DNA of 64,000 bases from CAVYXZ01 sp963772595. GTDB lineage: Bacteria > Chloroflexota > Anaerolineae > Aggregatilineales > Phototrophicaceae. This document shows, in pieces, positions 8,914 through 17,967 of the stretch (position 1 is its first letter; every line of letters begins with the position of its first letter). The translations under genes were made by a program, and so were the position numbers. The stretch covers positions 620,001 through 684,000 of the forward strand of contig CAVYXZ010000007.1 in NCBI GenBank assembly GCA_963772595.1. Direction: 5' to 3'. Under the pieces are notes generated by a model. That model worked only from the letters and a program-made list of their open reading frames with translations. It did not search any database and had not been told where the DNA came from.

Positions 8914-9305
8914 GGGGGTGTCATGGCTTCGACAGGGGAGGCTGGTTATATACTGCAAGCCGCGGGGCCTGTACCGCGTAACAACGGGCAAGGCAATTAA
9001 ATGCCAACAACAACACTACCTATGCACCGCTCGCAGTCGCCGCTTAAGGCACTTAGAGCAGTGTAGCTAGCCTTGCGAGGCTAGCCGTCTGCCCCAACCG
9101 TCGCCATCCGGTTGGATTGGTGGGCGTCATCAAAGATGGCGTGCGGCTGCGCTGACGCCGATAAAGCGGGCCAAAGAGACCATCGGCTAGTCGTCAGCAT
9201 ACCATGTTCGCTGGGGATCCTGGCGGCGAAACTTAACAGCGAACTAAGCTTGTAGACGTGTATAGTCGAATCTTTTGGACAGCGGTTCGATTCCGCTCAC
9301 CTCCA
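8914..9305 (+). ncRNA. ssrA: Transfer-messenger RNA (tmRNA)
   Basis: The 5' end GGGGGTG (8914-8920) pairs with CACCTCC (9298-9304) to form the seven-pair acceptor stem, with A9305 as discriminator. The T arm AGCGG-TTCGATT-CCGCT lies just upstream of the 3' strand. The CCA tail is not fully encoded (CA follows). The resume codon is GCC at 9003 and the tag frame runs to TAA at 9045-9047, giving the peptide ANNNTTYAPLAVAA, which ends in the ClpXP-type degron LAVAA. Pseudoknot-forming GC-rich stretches fill 9060-9240. The RNA rescues stalled ribosomes together with SmpB, which is not in this window. Confidence 0.95.
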
Positions 9306-9311
9306 CAAAAA

Positions 9312-9343
9312 AGCCCGCCCTGGTCCGGCGGGCTGTTGTTTTT
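9312..9343 (+). terminator. Rho-independent terminator of ssrA
   Basis: AGCCCGCC and GGCGGGCT form an eight-pair stem, followed by TGTTGTTTTT. Confidence 0.85.
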
Positions 9344-9408
9344 AGCCTTGTACCGTGCCCATGCTCTGCTACACTTCCAGCCGTTCGACCAGAGGAGAGC
9401 TTGCTGTT

Positions 9409-10116
9409 TTGACTCCACGCACACTGCTCACGGCATTATTTATCGGTCTCAGCCTGACCGCCTGCCAGCGCCAGAACGAAGCCGAACTCACCCTGGTGGC
9501 GCAGAACATCTCCCTCCAGACGCAGATCGCCGAAGTCCGCGAGACCGCGACGGTCGATACCGAACGGCTTCAGATTACCGTAGATTACATGGGCACGCTG
9601 GTTGGACGGGCAGAGGACCAGCATTCGCAGCTTGTGGCGACCCAGGCCGCGCAGAATCCCCCGCCTGACAACGCAGCCGCAGCCCCGACCGATCTCCCCC
9701 TGCCCAATGGCGCGGTCACGACAGCCGCTGATGCAACGGCGACCCCGCCCCCGGAAACCGGCGCACCGGCCCTGGTGGATGCGGTGATGGCCCCTGGCGT
9801 GGGCGATGACGACTGCGCGGTCAACCCGACCTCCGATTTCACCACCGACACACAGGAAATCTACATCGTCGCCAGAGGGGTGAATATCCCGGCGGGCACC
9901 AACATCGCCGCGCGTTTCTCGATTGCGGGCCAGGAGATCAGCCACGACTTCACGCCTGACTTCGATATCGAGGACGCCTGCGTCTGGTTCTATATCGACC
10001 AGACCGACCTGGCTTTCACCGCCGGGACCTGGAGCGTTCAGCTTGAGTTGAACGGCACACCGGTCAGCTCGCCGATTCCCTTTACCATCGCCGCCATGAG
10101 CGACCAGACAGGCTAA
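9409..10116 (+). CDS. Secreted lipoprotein of unknown function
   Basis: A lipoprotein signal peptide is clear: a basic start, hydrophobic LLTALFIGLSL and the lipobox LTAC, with the Cys about 19 residues in. A helical, Gln-rich segment (about residues 25-75) may form a coiled coil; then comes a Pro/Ala/Thr-rich linker (QNPPPDNAAAAP, ATPPPETGAP) and a C-terminal beta-rich domain of about 90 residues (YIVARGVNIPAGTNIAARF to WSVQLELNGTPVSSPIPFTI) that looks like an Ig-type fold. I chose TTG 9409, preceded by AGAGGAG; an ATG at 9355 would put extra residues before the signal peptide. Its ligand is unknown. Confidence 0.6.
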   Translation: MTPRTLLTALFIGLSLTACQRQNEAELTLVAQNISLQTQIAEVRETATVDTERLQITVDYMGTLVGRAEDQHSQLVATQAAQNPPPDNAAAAPTDLPLPNGAVTTAADATATPPPETGAPALVDAVMAPGVGDDDCAVNPTSDFTTDTQEIYIVARGVNIPAGTNIAARFSIAGQEISHDFTPDFDIEDACVWFYIDQTDLAFTAGTWSVQLELNGTPVSSPIPFTIAAMSDQTG

Positions 10117-10176
10117 GCAACTCCCGATCCGCTTTCCGCGTATAAGACTTAGAATACCTGTCAAGGAGCTTATCTC

Positions 10177-10572
10177 ATGCCGATTGAAGTCGCGTGGGGC
10201 GACCCTGCGCAAACGACGATTCTGCTGCGGCTCGAACGCGGCTGGACCTGGGAGGAGTTGACGCAGGCGGTCGCGCAAGCGGATGCGCTGATCACTTCGG
10301 TCGGTCATCAGGTACATCTGCTGATCGACCTGCGCGGCAGCGGCATCCCGCGTGATTTTCTGCGCGTGGCCCAGGACCTCTTTGACCAGGGTGACGCCCG
10401 GCCTAACGAAGGCCAGCGCATCGTCATTGGCGCGGGTCCCCTGGCGCGAGCCGCCTACCAGGGCCTGCGCAGCGTCTACGGTGCACAGCTCGCCGAGCGC
10501 CCGATTCGCTTCGCCGATGACCTCGACCAGGCCCGGCAGATGCTCAAGACAGACACTCCCCGCCCGATCTGA
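10177..10572 (+). CDS. Small protein with a decayed paralogue in this window
   Basis: 131 residues, no membrane segment. I do not recognise a named family; the alternation of short strands and helices, HLLIDLRGSGIPRDFL in the middle and RIVIGAG later are compatible with a STAS/SpoIIAA-like fold, but this is a guess. AAGGAG sits just before the ATG. The gene at 19089-19364 (minus) encodes a clear relative that is interrupted by a stop at the codon matching Trp23 here. It stands alone between a lipoprotein gene and two protease genes. Confidence 0.6.
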   Translation: MPIEVAWGDPAQTTILLRLERGWTWEELTQAVAQADALITSVGHQVHLLIDLRGSGIPRDFLRVAQDLFDQGDARPNEGQRIVIGAGPLARAAYQGLRSVYGAQLAERPIRFADDLDQARQMLKTDTPRPI

Positions 10573-10707
10573 AACCACTATCCTCCTACCCGTCCGGCTA
10601 AGCACAGCCTACCCATTCTTCCAGGTCAACCCTCAACAGAAGATGGATGTTCGCCTCCAGCGCCTGTGGGACAATAGCCTCATCAACAACCATAAGGAGA
10701 AGTATGA

Positions 10708-11730
10708 ATGGCAGATAATGTCTTACAGAATTTATCGGACGCGCTGGCTGGCGCAGTCGAATCGGCCAGCCCTGGCGTGGTGCGTGTCGAAGGGCGGCGG
10801 CGTCTGCCGGGGACCGGGATCGTCTGGTCTTCTGACGGCGTGATCGTCACCGCGCATCACATCGTGGAGCGCAATGAGGACATCAATATCGGTCTCGGCG
10901 GGGACGTAGTCGCCCCGGCCACACTGATCGGGCGCGACCCGAACACCGACCTGGCCGTCCTGCGCGTACAGGCGGATACCACAGCGCCCATCTGGGCTGA
11001 CGACGATAACCTTAAGGTCGGGCATCTGGTGCTGGCGCTGGGGCGTCCCGGCCAGAACGTCGAGGCCACCCTGGGCGTCGTCAGCAAGCTGTTGGTCTCG
11101 CAGGGCATGGATGCGATGCGGCAGCGGCTCCACGCCGAGCGGCATGGGCATGGCCCCAGGCACGGCGGTCCGCGCGGCGGACGGCGTGAGCGCCGGATGT
11201 GGATGCAGGGTCTGGAAGCGGAAGACCTGTTGATCCATCTCGGCGGCAATCTCGGCCCGGTTATCAAGACCGATGTCGTCATGTATCCCGGCTTCTCCGG
11301 CGGCCCGCTGATCGACGCAGGTGGCTCGGTGCGCGGCATCAACAGTTCCGCCCTGGCGCATGGCAGCGGCATCAGTATCCCGACCGCCACCGTGCGGCGC
11401 GTGGTCGAATCGCTGCTCTCGCACGGCAAGGTCAAGCGCGGTTATCTGGGCATCGGCACCCAACCAGTGCGCCTGTCGGCAGCCATCGCCGAAGAACTCG
11501 ACCAGGAAGTTGGTCTGATGATCGTCTCGGTCGAGCCGGACAGCCCGGCGGAAAAAGGCGGTCTCCTGTTGGGCGATATCATCGTCACGCTGGATGACTA
11601 CGCCATCGAATCGGTTGACGAACTGCTGGTACTGCTGGGCAGCGACCGGGTTGGCGAGGAAGCAGCCCTGCGCGTTGTGCGCGGTGGCAGCCTGACCGAT
11701 GTCGGCCTGACGATTGGTGAGCGTGCCTGA
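10708..11730 (+). CDS. HtrA/Deg-like serine protease with C-terminal PDZ domain
   Basis: Trypsin-fold protease with the triad His51 (TAHHIV), Asp81 (NTDLAVL) and Ser197 (GFSGGPL), followed by a PDZ domain from about residue 245 (RGYLGIGTQPV to DVGLTI). There is no signal peptide or membrane anchor, unlike typical periplasmic Deg proteases, so it should be cytoplasmic as read. Between two protease strands (residues about 138-165) there is an inserted loop very rich in His, Gly and Arg. It starts after AAGGAGAAG. Its stop overlaps the next protease gene by one base (TGATG), so the two are probably made together. Confidence 0.85.
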   Translation: MADNVLQNLSDALAGAVESASPGVVRVEGRRRLPGTGIVWSSDGVIVTAHHIVERNEDINIGLGGDVVAPATLIGRDPNTDLAVLRVQADTTAPIWADDDNLKVGHLVLALGRPGQNVEATLGVVSKLLVSQGMDAMRQRLHAERHGHGPRHGGPRGGRRERRMWMQGLEAEDLLIHLGGNLGPVIKTDVVMYPGFSGGPLIDAGGSVRGINSSALAHGSGISIPTATVRRVVESLLSHGKVKRGYLGIGTQPVRLSAAIAEELDQEVGLMIVSVEPDSPAEKGGLLLGDIIVTLDDYAIESVDELLVLLGSDRVGEEAALRVVRGGSLTDVGLTIGERA

Positions 11731-12344
11731 TGCAGCCGGTTATCGAGCAGTTGAACGCTGCCATGAGCGGGGCCGCCGAGCAGGCCATCGCCAGCCTGGT
11801 GCAGATCAGCAACGACCGGGCCGGGGTGGGTGCCGGGACCATCTGGCACAGCGACGGCTTGATCGTCACCAACGCGCACGTCGTCGCCGGGCATGGCAAC
11901 CTGTCGGTTCGCCTGCAAAACGGCGAAATTTACCCGGCGCAGCTACTGGCGGAAGCACCGCAGCGCGATCTGGCCGTCCTGTCCATCCAGGCAGAAGACC
12001 TGCCGACGATAGAACTGGGCGACTCGCGGACGCTGCGGGCAGGCGATTGGGTGATGGCCCTGGGCCATCCCTTCGGCCTGCGCAACGCTCTCAGCGCCGG
12101 AATCGTGATCGCGCAGGGCCAGCAGTTGGGTGATCTGCGCTTTGCCAACGGCCAGGACTGGCTGGCGGTCAATCTGCCGCTGCGTCCCGGTCATTCGGGC
12201 GGCCCGCTGATTGATGCGCAGGGGTGTCTGGTGGGCGTCAACACCATCATGAACGGCCCGGCGGTCGGCGTGGCGATCCCGGTGCATGTGGTCAAAGCCT
12301 TTCTCAAAGAAGCCCTGGGCAGCCCGCAGCGCCAGGCCGTCTGA
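11730..12344 (+). CDS. Trypsin-like serine protease without PDZ
   Basis: 204 residues consisting of only the chymotrypsin-fold domain, with His50 (TNAHVV), Asp80 (QRDLAVL) and Ser156 (GHSGGPL). No signal peptide, no PDZ. It is a paralogue of the preceding gene and translationally coupled to it. A catalytic pair of unequal length suggests a hetero-oligomer or a division of labour (PDZ-regulated versus constitutive), but that is inference. Confidence 0.85.
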   Translation: MQPVIEQLNAAMSGAAEQAIASLVQISNDRAGVGAGTIWHSDGLIVTNAHVVAGHGNLSVRLQNGEIYPAQLLAEAPQRDLAVLSIQAEDLPTIELGDSRTLRAGDWVMALGHPFGLRNALSAGIVIAQGQQLGDLRFANGQDWLAVNLPLRPGHSGGPLIDAQGCLVGVNTIMNGPAVGVAIPVHVVKAFLKEALGSPQRQAV

Positions 12345-12353
12345 CACAAGAAA

Positions 12354-12385
12354 CAGGCAGAGGCACAGTTGCAAGTCTCTGCCTG
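12354..12385 (+). terminator. Hairpin after the protease pair
   Basis: CAGGCAGAG and CTCTGCCTG form a perfect nine-pair stem with a 14-base loop. No T run follows, so termination efficiency is doubtful. Confidence 0.4.
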
Positions 12386-12426
12386 CCTCTCATGCTATAC
12401 TATCCACTTTAATCAGGAGTATAGCC

Positions 12427-13491
12427 GTGACCTCATCAAGCTTCACGCTGCGCGAAATGCAGCCCTCCGACAGCGGAGCTGTTGCAGGCTTAATGACTGA
12501 GGATGGCGACTCTGCCATCACCACGCATTTCCTGCTGGACAGCTATACGGTCCTCACACAGGCGGATCAGCACAAGACCGTCGTTATGGTGGCCGAAGCG
12601 CCGAACGCTGACGGTCTGGCCGGACTGGCGACCGTCAGCTTCGGCCAGGTTCAGTTTGAGGGCGAGCTGCTGCCTTTTGCCTCGCTGGATAGCTGGCAGG
12701 TGGCCCAGCGCTTTCGCAAGCAGGGCCTGGCAAGCCATCTGGTTCAAGCGACCATTGACTACGCCGAAGCGGAATACGGTAAGGACATCGTCCTGCGCTC
12801 CGGTTTAGCCAGCGACAACGATGCCTCGCGGGCCACAGCACGCAAATGGTGCCGCGAGTTTTTCGAGCCGATTCAGGCCCGGATCTCGCCGGTGCGCAAA
12901 CGTCCCGCACCCAAAATGGCAGGCGTCGTCGTCCGCGAGGCGCAGGCCAGCGATTACGCCGCCATCGTGCAGCAGCAGAACGCCTTCTACGCGGATTACA
13001 ACCTCTATGAGCCGCTGACGGTCGAATCTCTGGCGGCGATTCTGGCCCATGCTCCCAGCGGCGAGTGCAGCTTCCATTACTGGATCGCCGAGACGAACAG
13101 CGGAGACCTGCTGGCCGGAGCATTGCTGCGGCGGCGTGGGCTGCTGATGGTGGACAGGATCAACATGCGCAAAATGCCGCTGCCGCTGCGCCTGGGGAAC
13201 CTGCTCGTCCGCATCGTGCCAGCGGATAATACCCTGCGCGAGATCGGCGTCGATGGGCTGTGGTACGCTCCTGGTCAGGTCGCAGCGGCCAAACACTTCT
13301 GGAAATCGCTGCGCTGGGACCTGCGCAGTATGGGCACCAGCCTGTCTATTGCCTATGACCCGCGCAGTCCGCTGGCGCAGGTCTTCGAATCGAAGTCGCC
13401 GCTTGAGCCGAGCTTTCAGATCGCCTTTGCCATTCGCGGCCCCGTCCCCATGAGTCCCGACCGTTTCGTCGCCACGACCAGCCGTCGTTAA
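12427..13491 (+). CDS. Tandem GNAT acetyltransferase-like protein
   Basis: About 354 residues with two GNAT-like halves. The first half has LREMQPSDSGAVAGL, then QRFRKQGLASHLVQATIDYAEA (acetyl-CoA loop R-x-x-G-x-A). The second begins VVREAQASDYAAIVQQQNAF and has no clear pyrophosphate loop, so it may be degenerate. Two-domain GNATs of this type are usually one active and one inactive domain. The GTG at 12427 has AGGAG seven bases upstream; an ATG frame starting at 12286 would overlap the protease gene and is rejected. Substrate unknown. Confidence 0.7.
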   Translation: MTSSSFTLREMQPSDSGAVAGLMTEDGDSAITTHFLLDSYTVLTQADQHKTVVMVAEAPNADGLAGLATVSFGQVQFEGELLPFASLDSWQVAQRFRKQGLASHLVQATIDYAEAEYGKDIVLRSGLASDNDASRATARKWCREFFEPIQARISPVRKRPAPKMAGVVVREAQASDYAAIVQQQNAFYADYNLYEPLTVESLAAILAHAPSGECSFHYWIAETNSGDLLAGALLRRRGLLMVDRINMRKMPLPLRLGNLLVRIVPADNTLREIGVDGLWYAPGQVAAAKHFWKSLRWDLRSMGTSLSIAYDPRSPLAQVFESKSPLEPSFQIAFAIRGPVPMSPDRFVATTSRR

Positions 13492-13537
13492 GCCTGACTC
13501 CTGCCGCCGATTGAAATCGACGGCAAGATCCCAGGTC

Positions 13538-13576
13538 CTTTCAGGACTCGTGATAACAGGTTTTGAATCCTGAAAG
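13538..13576. repeat. Inverted repeat in a convergent intergenic gap
   Basis: CTTTCAGGA and TCCTGAAAG form a nine-pair perfect inverted repeat with a 21-base loop between two genes that converge. A smaller hairpin (GCCGCCGAT-TGAA-ATCGACGGC) lies just left of it. The pair may serve as a bidirectional stop, although T runs are short. Confidence 0.4.
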
Positions 13577-13603
13577 ATTTGCTCCCGGTGTAAATATCAG
13601 ACA

Positions 13604-15957
13604 CTAAACGGAACCCGATGCCTCTATCGCCCCGATCTCGCGCGGTTTGCTACGGCGGCGGGCGGCCTGATGTTCGGCCAGAAAGTAACTGCCGATGACG
13701 AAGGCAGCGGCGCCAATTTGCAGCAGAATGCCCTGCCAGGTGGCGAAGATGCCGAACCAGACTCCCAGCGCAGCGGGCAGCAGCAGGCCGCGAATGGGCG
13801 TGATCGGCAGCCAGCCCAGCACCTGCATCACATGCACCGTGTTGCCGACCATCGTCACCAGCACCACACCGATCAGCACGCCGGTCCAGACCAGCATCTT
13901 GCGGTAAGGCAGCCGCCGCTGTAAGCGGAACGTGACCAGCCCGACCAGCGCCACGCCCAGGCCGCCCAGCAGCACCCCCTGCAAAACGGTCAACGTGCCG
14001 ACCTCCAGTTCGAGCGCCTGCAAGAACAGTACCGTCTCGAAACCTTCGCGGTAGACGCTGGTGAAGCCCAGCAGCGCCAGCCCCAGCAGTTGACCAATCT
14101 CGACCTCGCGGCCCAGCAGACTGCGCTTCTGCTTGTGGAATCCGGCGATCCACTGCGTCCAGTAGACCTTATGGAAGAACCAGTTGGTAATCAGCAGCAG
14201 CACGCCAATAGCAATCAGCGAGACGACCGCCTCCAACTGCTCGCCAAAGGCGCGGAACATATCGAGAATGCCCTGCGCCAGGAACCAGGTGGCGATTGAG
14301 ACGACCAGGGCTACCCCCGCTCCGGCGATAAGCGGTCTGCGGTAATAGGCGTTTGCGCCGACCATCCCGGCCATCAGCGCTGCCAGGATGACGACCGCCT
14401 CCAGCCCTTCACGGAATACGATCACCGCCGCGTTGACCATGATCGCCAGCGGTTCGCTCGCGCTCTGGCCGACGATCACCTTAGCGTCCGCCAGGGCATT
14501 GGCAAGCTGGTTGCGTGTGGCGATCACCTGAGCCACCGGAGCCTCATTCGCCAGGGCCTGCGCCAGCCCGGCAGTATCGTTGTAGCCCTGCCAGAACAGC
14601 CCCTCGACCTGTGGAATCCTATCCGGCGCGAAGGCCACCAGATGCGGTTCCGGCCCGGAGTCGAAGATAGCGTAGGCTTGCAGGCGAAGCTGCTCGGCCT
14701 CGGCATAGCGCCCTGCCCGCGCTGATTTGACCATGCTACCCAGCAGATTGTCGATGATGGCGAAGGCAGCGGTCGCATTGGTAGCGGTCGTATCAATCGT
14801 CAGCGAGGATTCGATCAGCCCGCTGGCTTCCGTGACCAGATCGATCACCGTATCCTTCGAGCCGTAGCTCGCCATCAGGCTGTCGAGCTGCGCGTAAATG
14901 TCGCCCAGCCGCTGCGCCGCGTCGGCATCGGCAATGTCGCCGCGCAGTTCCTCAAAGACCGTCTGCGCCTGATCGCGGAAGGTGGTCGCTTCCTGGAACT
15001 CGATGGCATTGGTCATCGTGCCGTTGAAGACCGCGTTGCGATATTCAGTGGCGATCAGATTGGTGAAGGTGTGCAGCAGCGCGCCGCGTTCGGAGACCTC
15101 GACCGAGGTCAGACGCACCGGCTGGTAGTCCGCGATCTCGTCACGAATCCGCGCCAGTAGATCGCTCGCGCTGGCACTGTCCGCCGCCACGACCGCCGTC
15201 TGGAGCGAGTCCAGGTCCGCGATCAGGCTGGCCGCCGCATCATCACCCAGCTTGGTAGCGAAATCCGGCTGCAAAATGGCAAAATAGGCCCGCGCCTGCC
15301 CGGCCCATTCCGCCGCGCGCGATCCCATGTCCTTGCCCAGCGCCTCGTCCAGGTTGTTGAGCGCCTCGCGTGCCCGGAAGAAATAGGTATCGCGCAGGTC
15401 CTCGCCCACGTCTACCAGCGCGGTCGGCAGCTTGATCTCCCCAGCGGCCAGCGACTTCAGCGCCACCTGGCCTGATTATCCACCGGCGAGACCCGCGTCG
15501 GCTGGCGAAACTCGCGCAGTTGCAGCCAGGCGAGGCATCCGCGACGCTGCCGTTTTCCAGCGTATCCAGCGCCAGTGTATAACTGCCCCACAGCAACGCC
15601 GTCTTGAGGCGTCCAGCTGGCCGCTGCCAATCGTGCCGAGTCTCCCTGCGCCGCCGCGTCCTGGGCTTCGGCCAGCGAGTCGCTAATCATGGCGTCGGCA
15701 TCTGCCGCGCTATCCGCATACGAGACTTGCAGCCCGGAATCATAGAGTTCCTGCGCCTGCGCGATGTATCCGGCGGCGTTCTGGTAGTTCAAATCGGGCG
15801 TGTCGCTGCGCGGGGCCGAGAGCAGTTCAGCCTGGGCTTGCAGCGTCAGCGAGCGGATAGACTGGGCGTCCTGCCAGTAGCTGAAGTTCTGGGCAGAAAT
15901 GGCGGCGGCTGTGAACAGACACAGCCCAACGATGATGAGCAGTAGACGAGATCGCAT
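13604..15957 (-). CDS. FTR1-family iron permease with extracytoplasmic domain, frameshifted
   Basis: The C-terminal 280 residues are an FTR1/EfeU-type permease with about seven membrane helices and the two iron-binding motifs REGLEAV and REGFETV. The N-terminal half begins with a signal peptide (RSRLLLIIVGLCLFTAAAISAQ) and a long helical extracytoplasmic region of about 430 residues. The reading frame shifts near 15600, 15540 and 15466, where pieces ending DSARLAAA, then LLWGSYTLALDTLENGSVADASP, then WLQLREFRQPTRVSP join VALKSLAAGEIKLP. I infer one protein of about 780 residues. An upstream EfeO-like gene supports a role in ferrous or ferric iron uptake; no DyP peroxidase (EfeB) is present. 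Confidence 0.75.
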
Positions 15958-15977
15958 AAGCTTCCTTCAATAGATAA

Positions 15978-16009
15978 AGACCGGGCAGCGCGTCCGCAGC
16001 ACCCGGTCT
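15978..16009 (-). promoter_or_regulatory. Hairpin between the EfeO-like and FTR1 genes
   Basis: On the minus strand AGACCGGG and CCCGGTCT form an eight-pair stem with a GC-rich inner loop, followed by TTTATC. It may partly terminate or stabilise the transcript so that the secreted protein exceeds the permease. Confidence 0.45.
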
Positions 16010-16024
16010 GTGAACAACAAAGGC

Positions 16025-17081
16025 TTACTCAATTTCCAGAGTGATCGAGAGTTCATCCGCCGACTGGGTAATCAGCGCAGCCAGGGCTTCGGCACGGCTC
16101 TGCGCTTCGCTGCCGAAGAGATCGGCCTCTTCCGGCGTGAAGACCGTCCCGGCCTGTTCCTGCGCGAACAGATCGCCCACGTAATTGACCAACTGGTTGA
16201 AGCCCACGTCGATCTGCGCGTGCAGTTCCGGGTTCTCCGCCGCCACCAGCGGCCCCACCTGATCGTAAGCCAGATCCAGGCCGCTCAGAATGCCGTTGAT
16301 GTCGAAGAGACGGCTGACGGCCACGAAGCTCTGTTCGTCAGAATTGGCGCTGATGAAGACCGATTCTTTCCACTGTTCGAAGTATTCGCTCATCGTCGGC
16401 ACCATGACGACCATCGCCGTGAAGGCATCTGCCACCGTTGGTTCCCAGGCCGTGACTGCCTCCACCATCTCGCCGGTCGCCTCGTCCAGGCCCTGTGCGC
16501 CGCCCAGCAGCACATTGGCCTCCGGCAGCACCTCGCCGCCTTCAACCGTCCCATCGCCATCCAGGTCTACTTGCAGGCCGACGAAGTCCGGGTGGGTGCC
16601 ATAGAGGGCCGGTTCGGTGATGTAGTGGAAGAAGTTGCCCGGCTTTTCCAGCACGCGGCCATCCGGCAGCGCCAGCGAGTAATCCAGCGCGCCTTCCGGG
16701 TCCACTTCCGCACTGGCCCCGGCATCCAGCCAGGTATCGTAGTAGGAAAGCGAAGGCACCCCGGCGATAATGCCTTCGTCGGTCTCGTAGTGCGTGCTGG
16801 CGACCAACCACTGGCTGCGCGCCTGCTCCAGCAGCGTCTTGAGTTCGTCCGCGTGGTCAGCCCAGGCCGCTTCGTAATCAAAGTTCTGCGCCTGGATGAG
16901 ATCGTAATACCGCTGGCTCGTCGCCAGATAGTCCTCAGTTGCCGCCTTCATCCCAGTCGCGTGATCCAGGGCGAAGGCTTTGATCGCTTCCAGGTCCGCT
17001 GCGGGGGCATCCTGCGCCAGGGCCGGAGCCACCAGCAGCAATGGCAAACAAACACCACAGGAGCAAAGTGCTTCTCCGCAT
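16025..17081 (-). CDS. EfeO/imelysin-like secreted protein with an EF-hand loop, frameshifted at the signal peptide
   Basis: A predicted secreted helical-bundle protein of about 350 residues. The ATG at 17081 begins MRRSTLLLWCLFA in one frame, and the signal peptide continues as LPLLLVAPALAQDAPA one frame over (break near 17050). The body has helical repeats (QRYYDLIQAQNFDYEAAWADHA), GVPSLSYYDTWLDAG and GNFFHYITEPALYG, consistent with the EfeO/EfeM-imelysin group. DLDGDGTVEGGE (16532-16567) is a full 12-residue EF-hand calcium loop with acidic residues at 1, 3, 5 and 12, not usual in this family as far as I know. It precedes the FTR1 gene with a 67-base gap. Likely role: delivering iron to the permease. 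Confidence 0.6.
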
Positions 17082-17302
17082 GATTTCCTGACCTTCCTTG
17101 TTGAGCTTCCTCGGTACCCCTGTCACTATGCCGGATTCGGCGGCAGAAGTCTACTGAGGCAGTTAATCGCAGAAATGCACGCAGCGCACGCTGGTATTCA
17201 CAGGTGTTGCGGCTCAAATTGACTGGATTGACTCCTGGACGCTGTCCCAGGTAAATACGGAGGACAACCCGGTGGGGATTTGAGTTTAAGGGGGGTTAAA
17301 TT

Positions 17303-17965
17303 TCAGCCCAGGCGGGCCATCTGGATATAGCGCCACAGCTGCCGCAGCGACAGCACCGACGCCGAAACATATGTCAGGGCCGCCGCGCTGAGGACCTGAA
17401 TCGCGCCGCGCCGGTCCCGCGAATTGTTCAGCAGCCCCGCACGGCGCAGCAAACGCATCCCCCGGCGGCTGGCGTCGATCTCAATCGGCAGGGTCAGCAG
17501 CATGAAGACGACCACCAGGCCGAACAGCCCCGCGCCGAACCAGATCAGGCGATAAAAGCGCAGCAGCAAACCGACCGCTACCAGCCCGTAGGACGCCGTC
17601 GGACTGAGCTGAATCAGCGGCACCAGCAGATTGCGATAGCGGATCATGGCCGGATTTTCGAGCTGCTGCTGAGCATGGCCCATCTCGTGAGCCGCCACCG
17701 CCAGCGCCAGCACCGAGGAGCGGCTGGCCGTCTTCTCGTTCAGGCGCACGATGTCGCTGCGCGGGTCGTAATGGTCTTCCAGGCTGGTCATTTCCACCGC
17801 AGCGGGAAGCTGAGCCGTGGCCCGGATGCGCTGCGCGACCTCCACGCCGTTCAGGCCGACGTCATTCTGCACTTCGCCCCAGCGCCCGAAGGCGTAATCG
17901 ACGAAGACCATCGCAAGGATCGGCAGAGCCAGTAAGGGGAGCGCCACCAGCGCCAGCAGCCACAT
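17303..17965 (-). CDS. YugP-type zinc metallopeptidase, membrane-bound
   Basis: 220 residues with an N-terminal helix (LLALVALPLLALPILAMVF), the zinc site HEMGHAQQ in the middle and two more hydrophobic helices (LLVPLIQLSPTASYGLVAVGLLL; LFGLVVVFMLLTLPIEIDASRRG). The order GLNGVEVAQRI, DHYDPRSDIVRL, LAVAAHEMGHA matches the PF04298/YugP family. It starts two bases after the pth stop, so the two form an operon. Its substrates are not known. Confidence 0.85.
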   Translation of the reverse strand: MWLLALVALPLLALPILAMVFVDYAFGRWGEVQNDVGLNGVEVAQRIRATAQLPAAVEMTSLEDHYDPRSDIVRLNEKTASRSSVLALAVAAHEMGHAQQQLENPAMIRYRNLLVPLIQLSPTASYGLVAVGLLLRFYRLIWFGAGLFGLVVVFMLLTLPIEIDASRRGMRLLRRAGLLNNSRDRRGAIQVLSAAALTYVSASVLSLRQLWRYIQMARLG

Positions 17966-17967
17966 GA

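Noticed and set aside
9284..9305. T-arm sequence suggesting a tRNA gene
   Set aside because: It is the 3' end of the tmRNA; no anticodon arm exists nearby.
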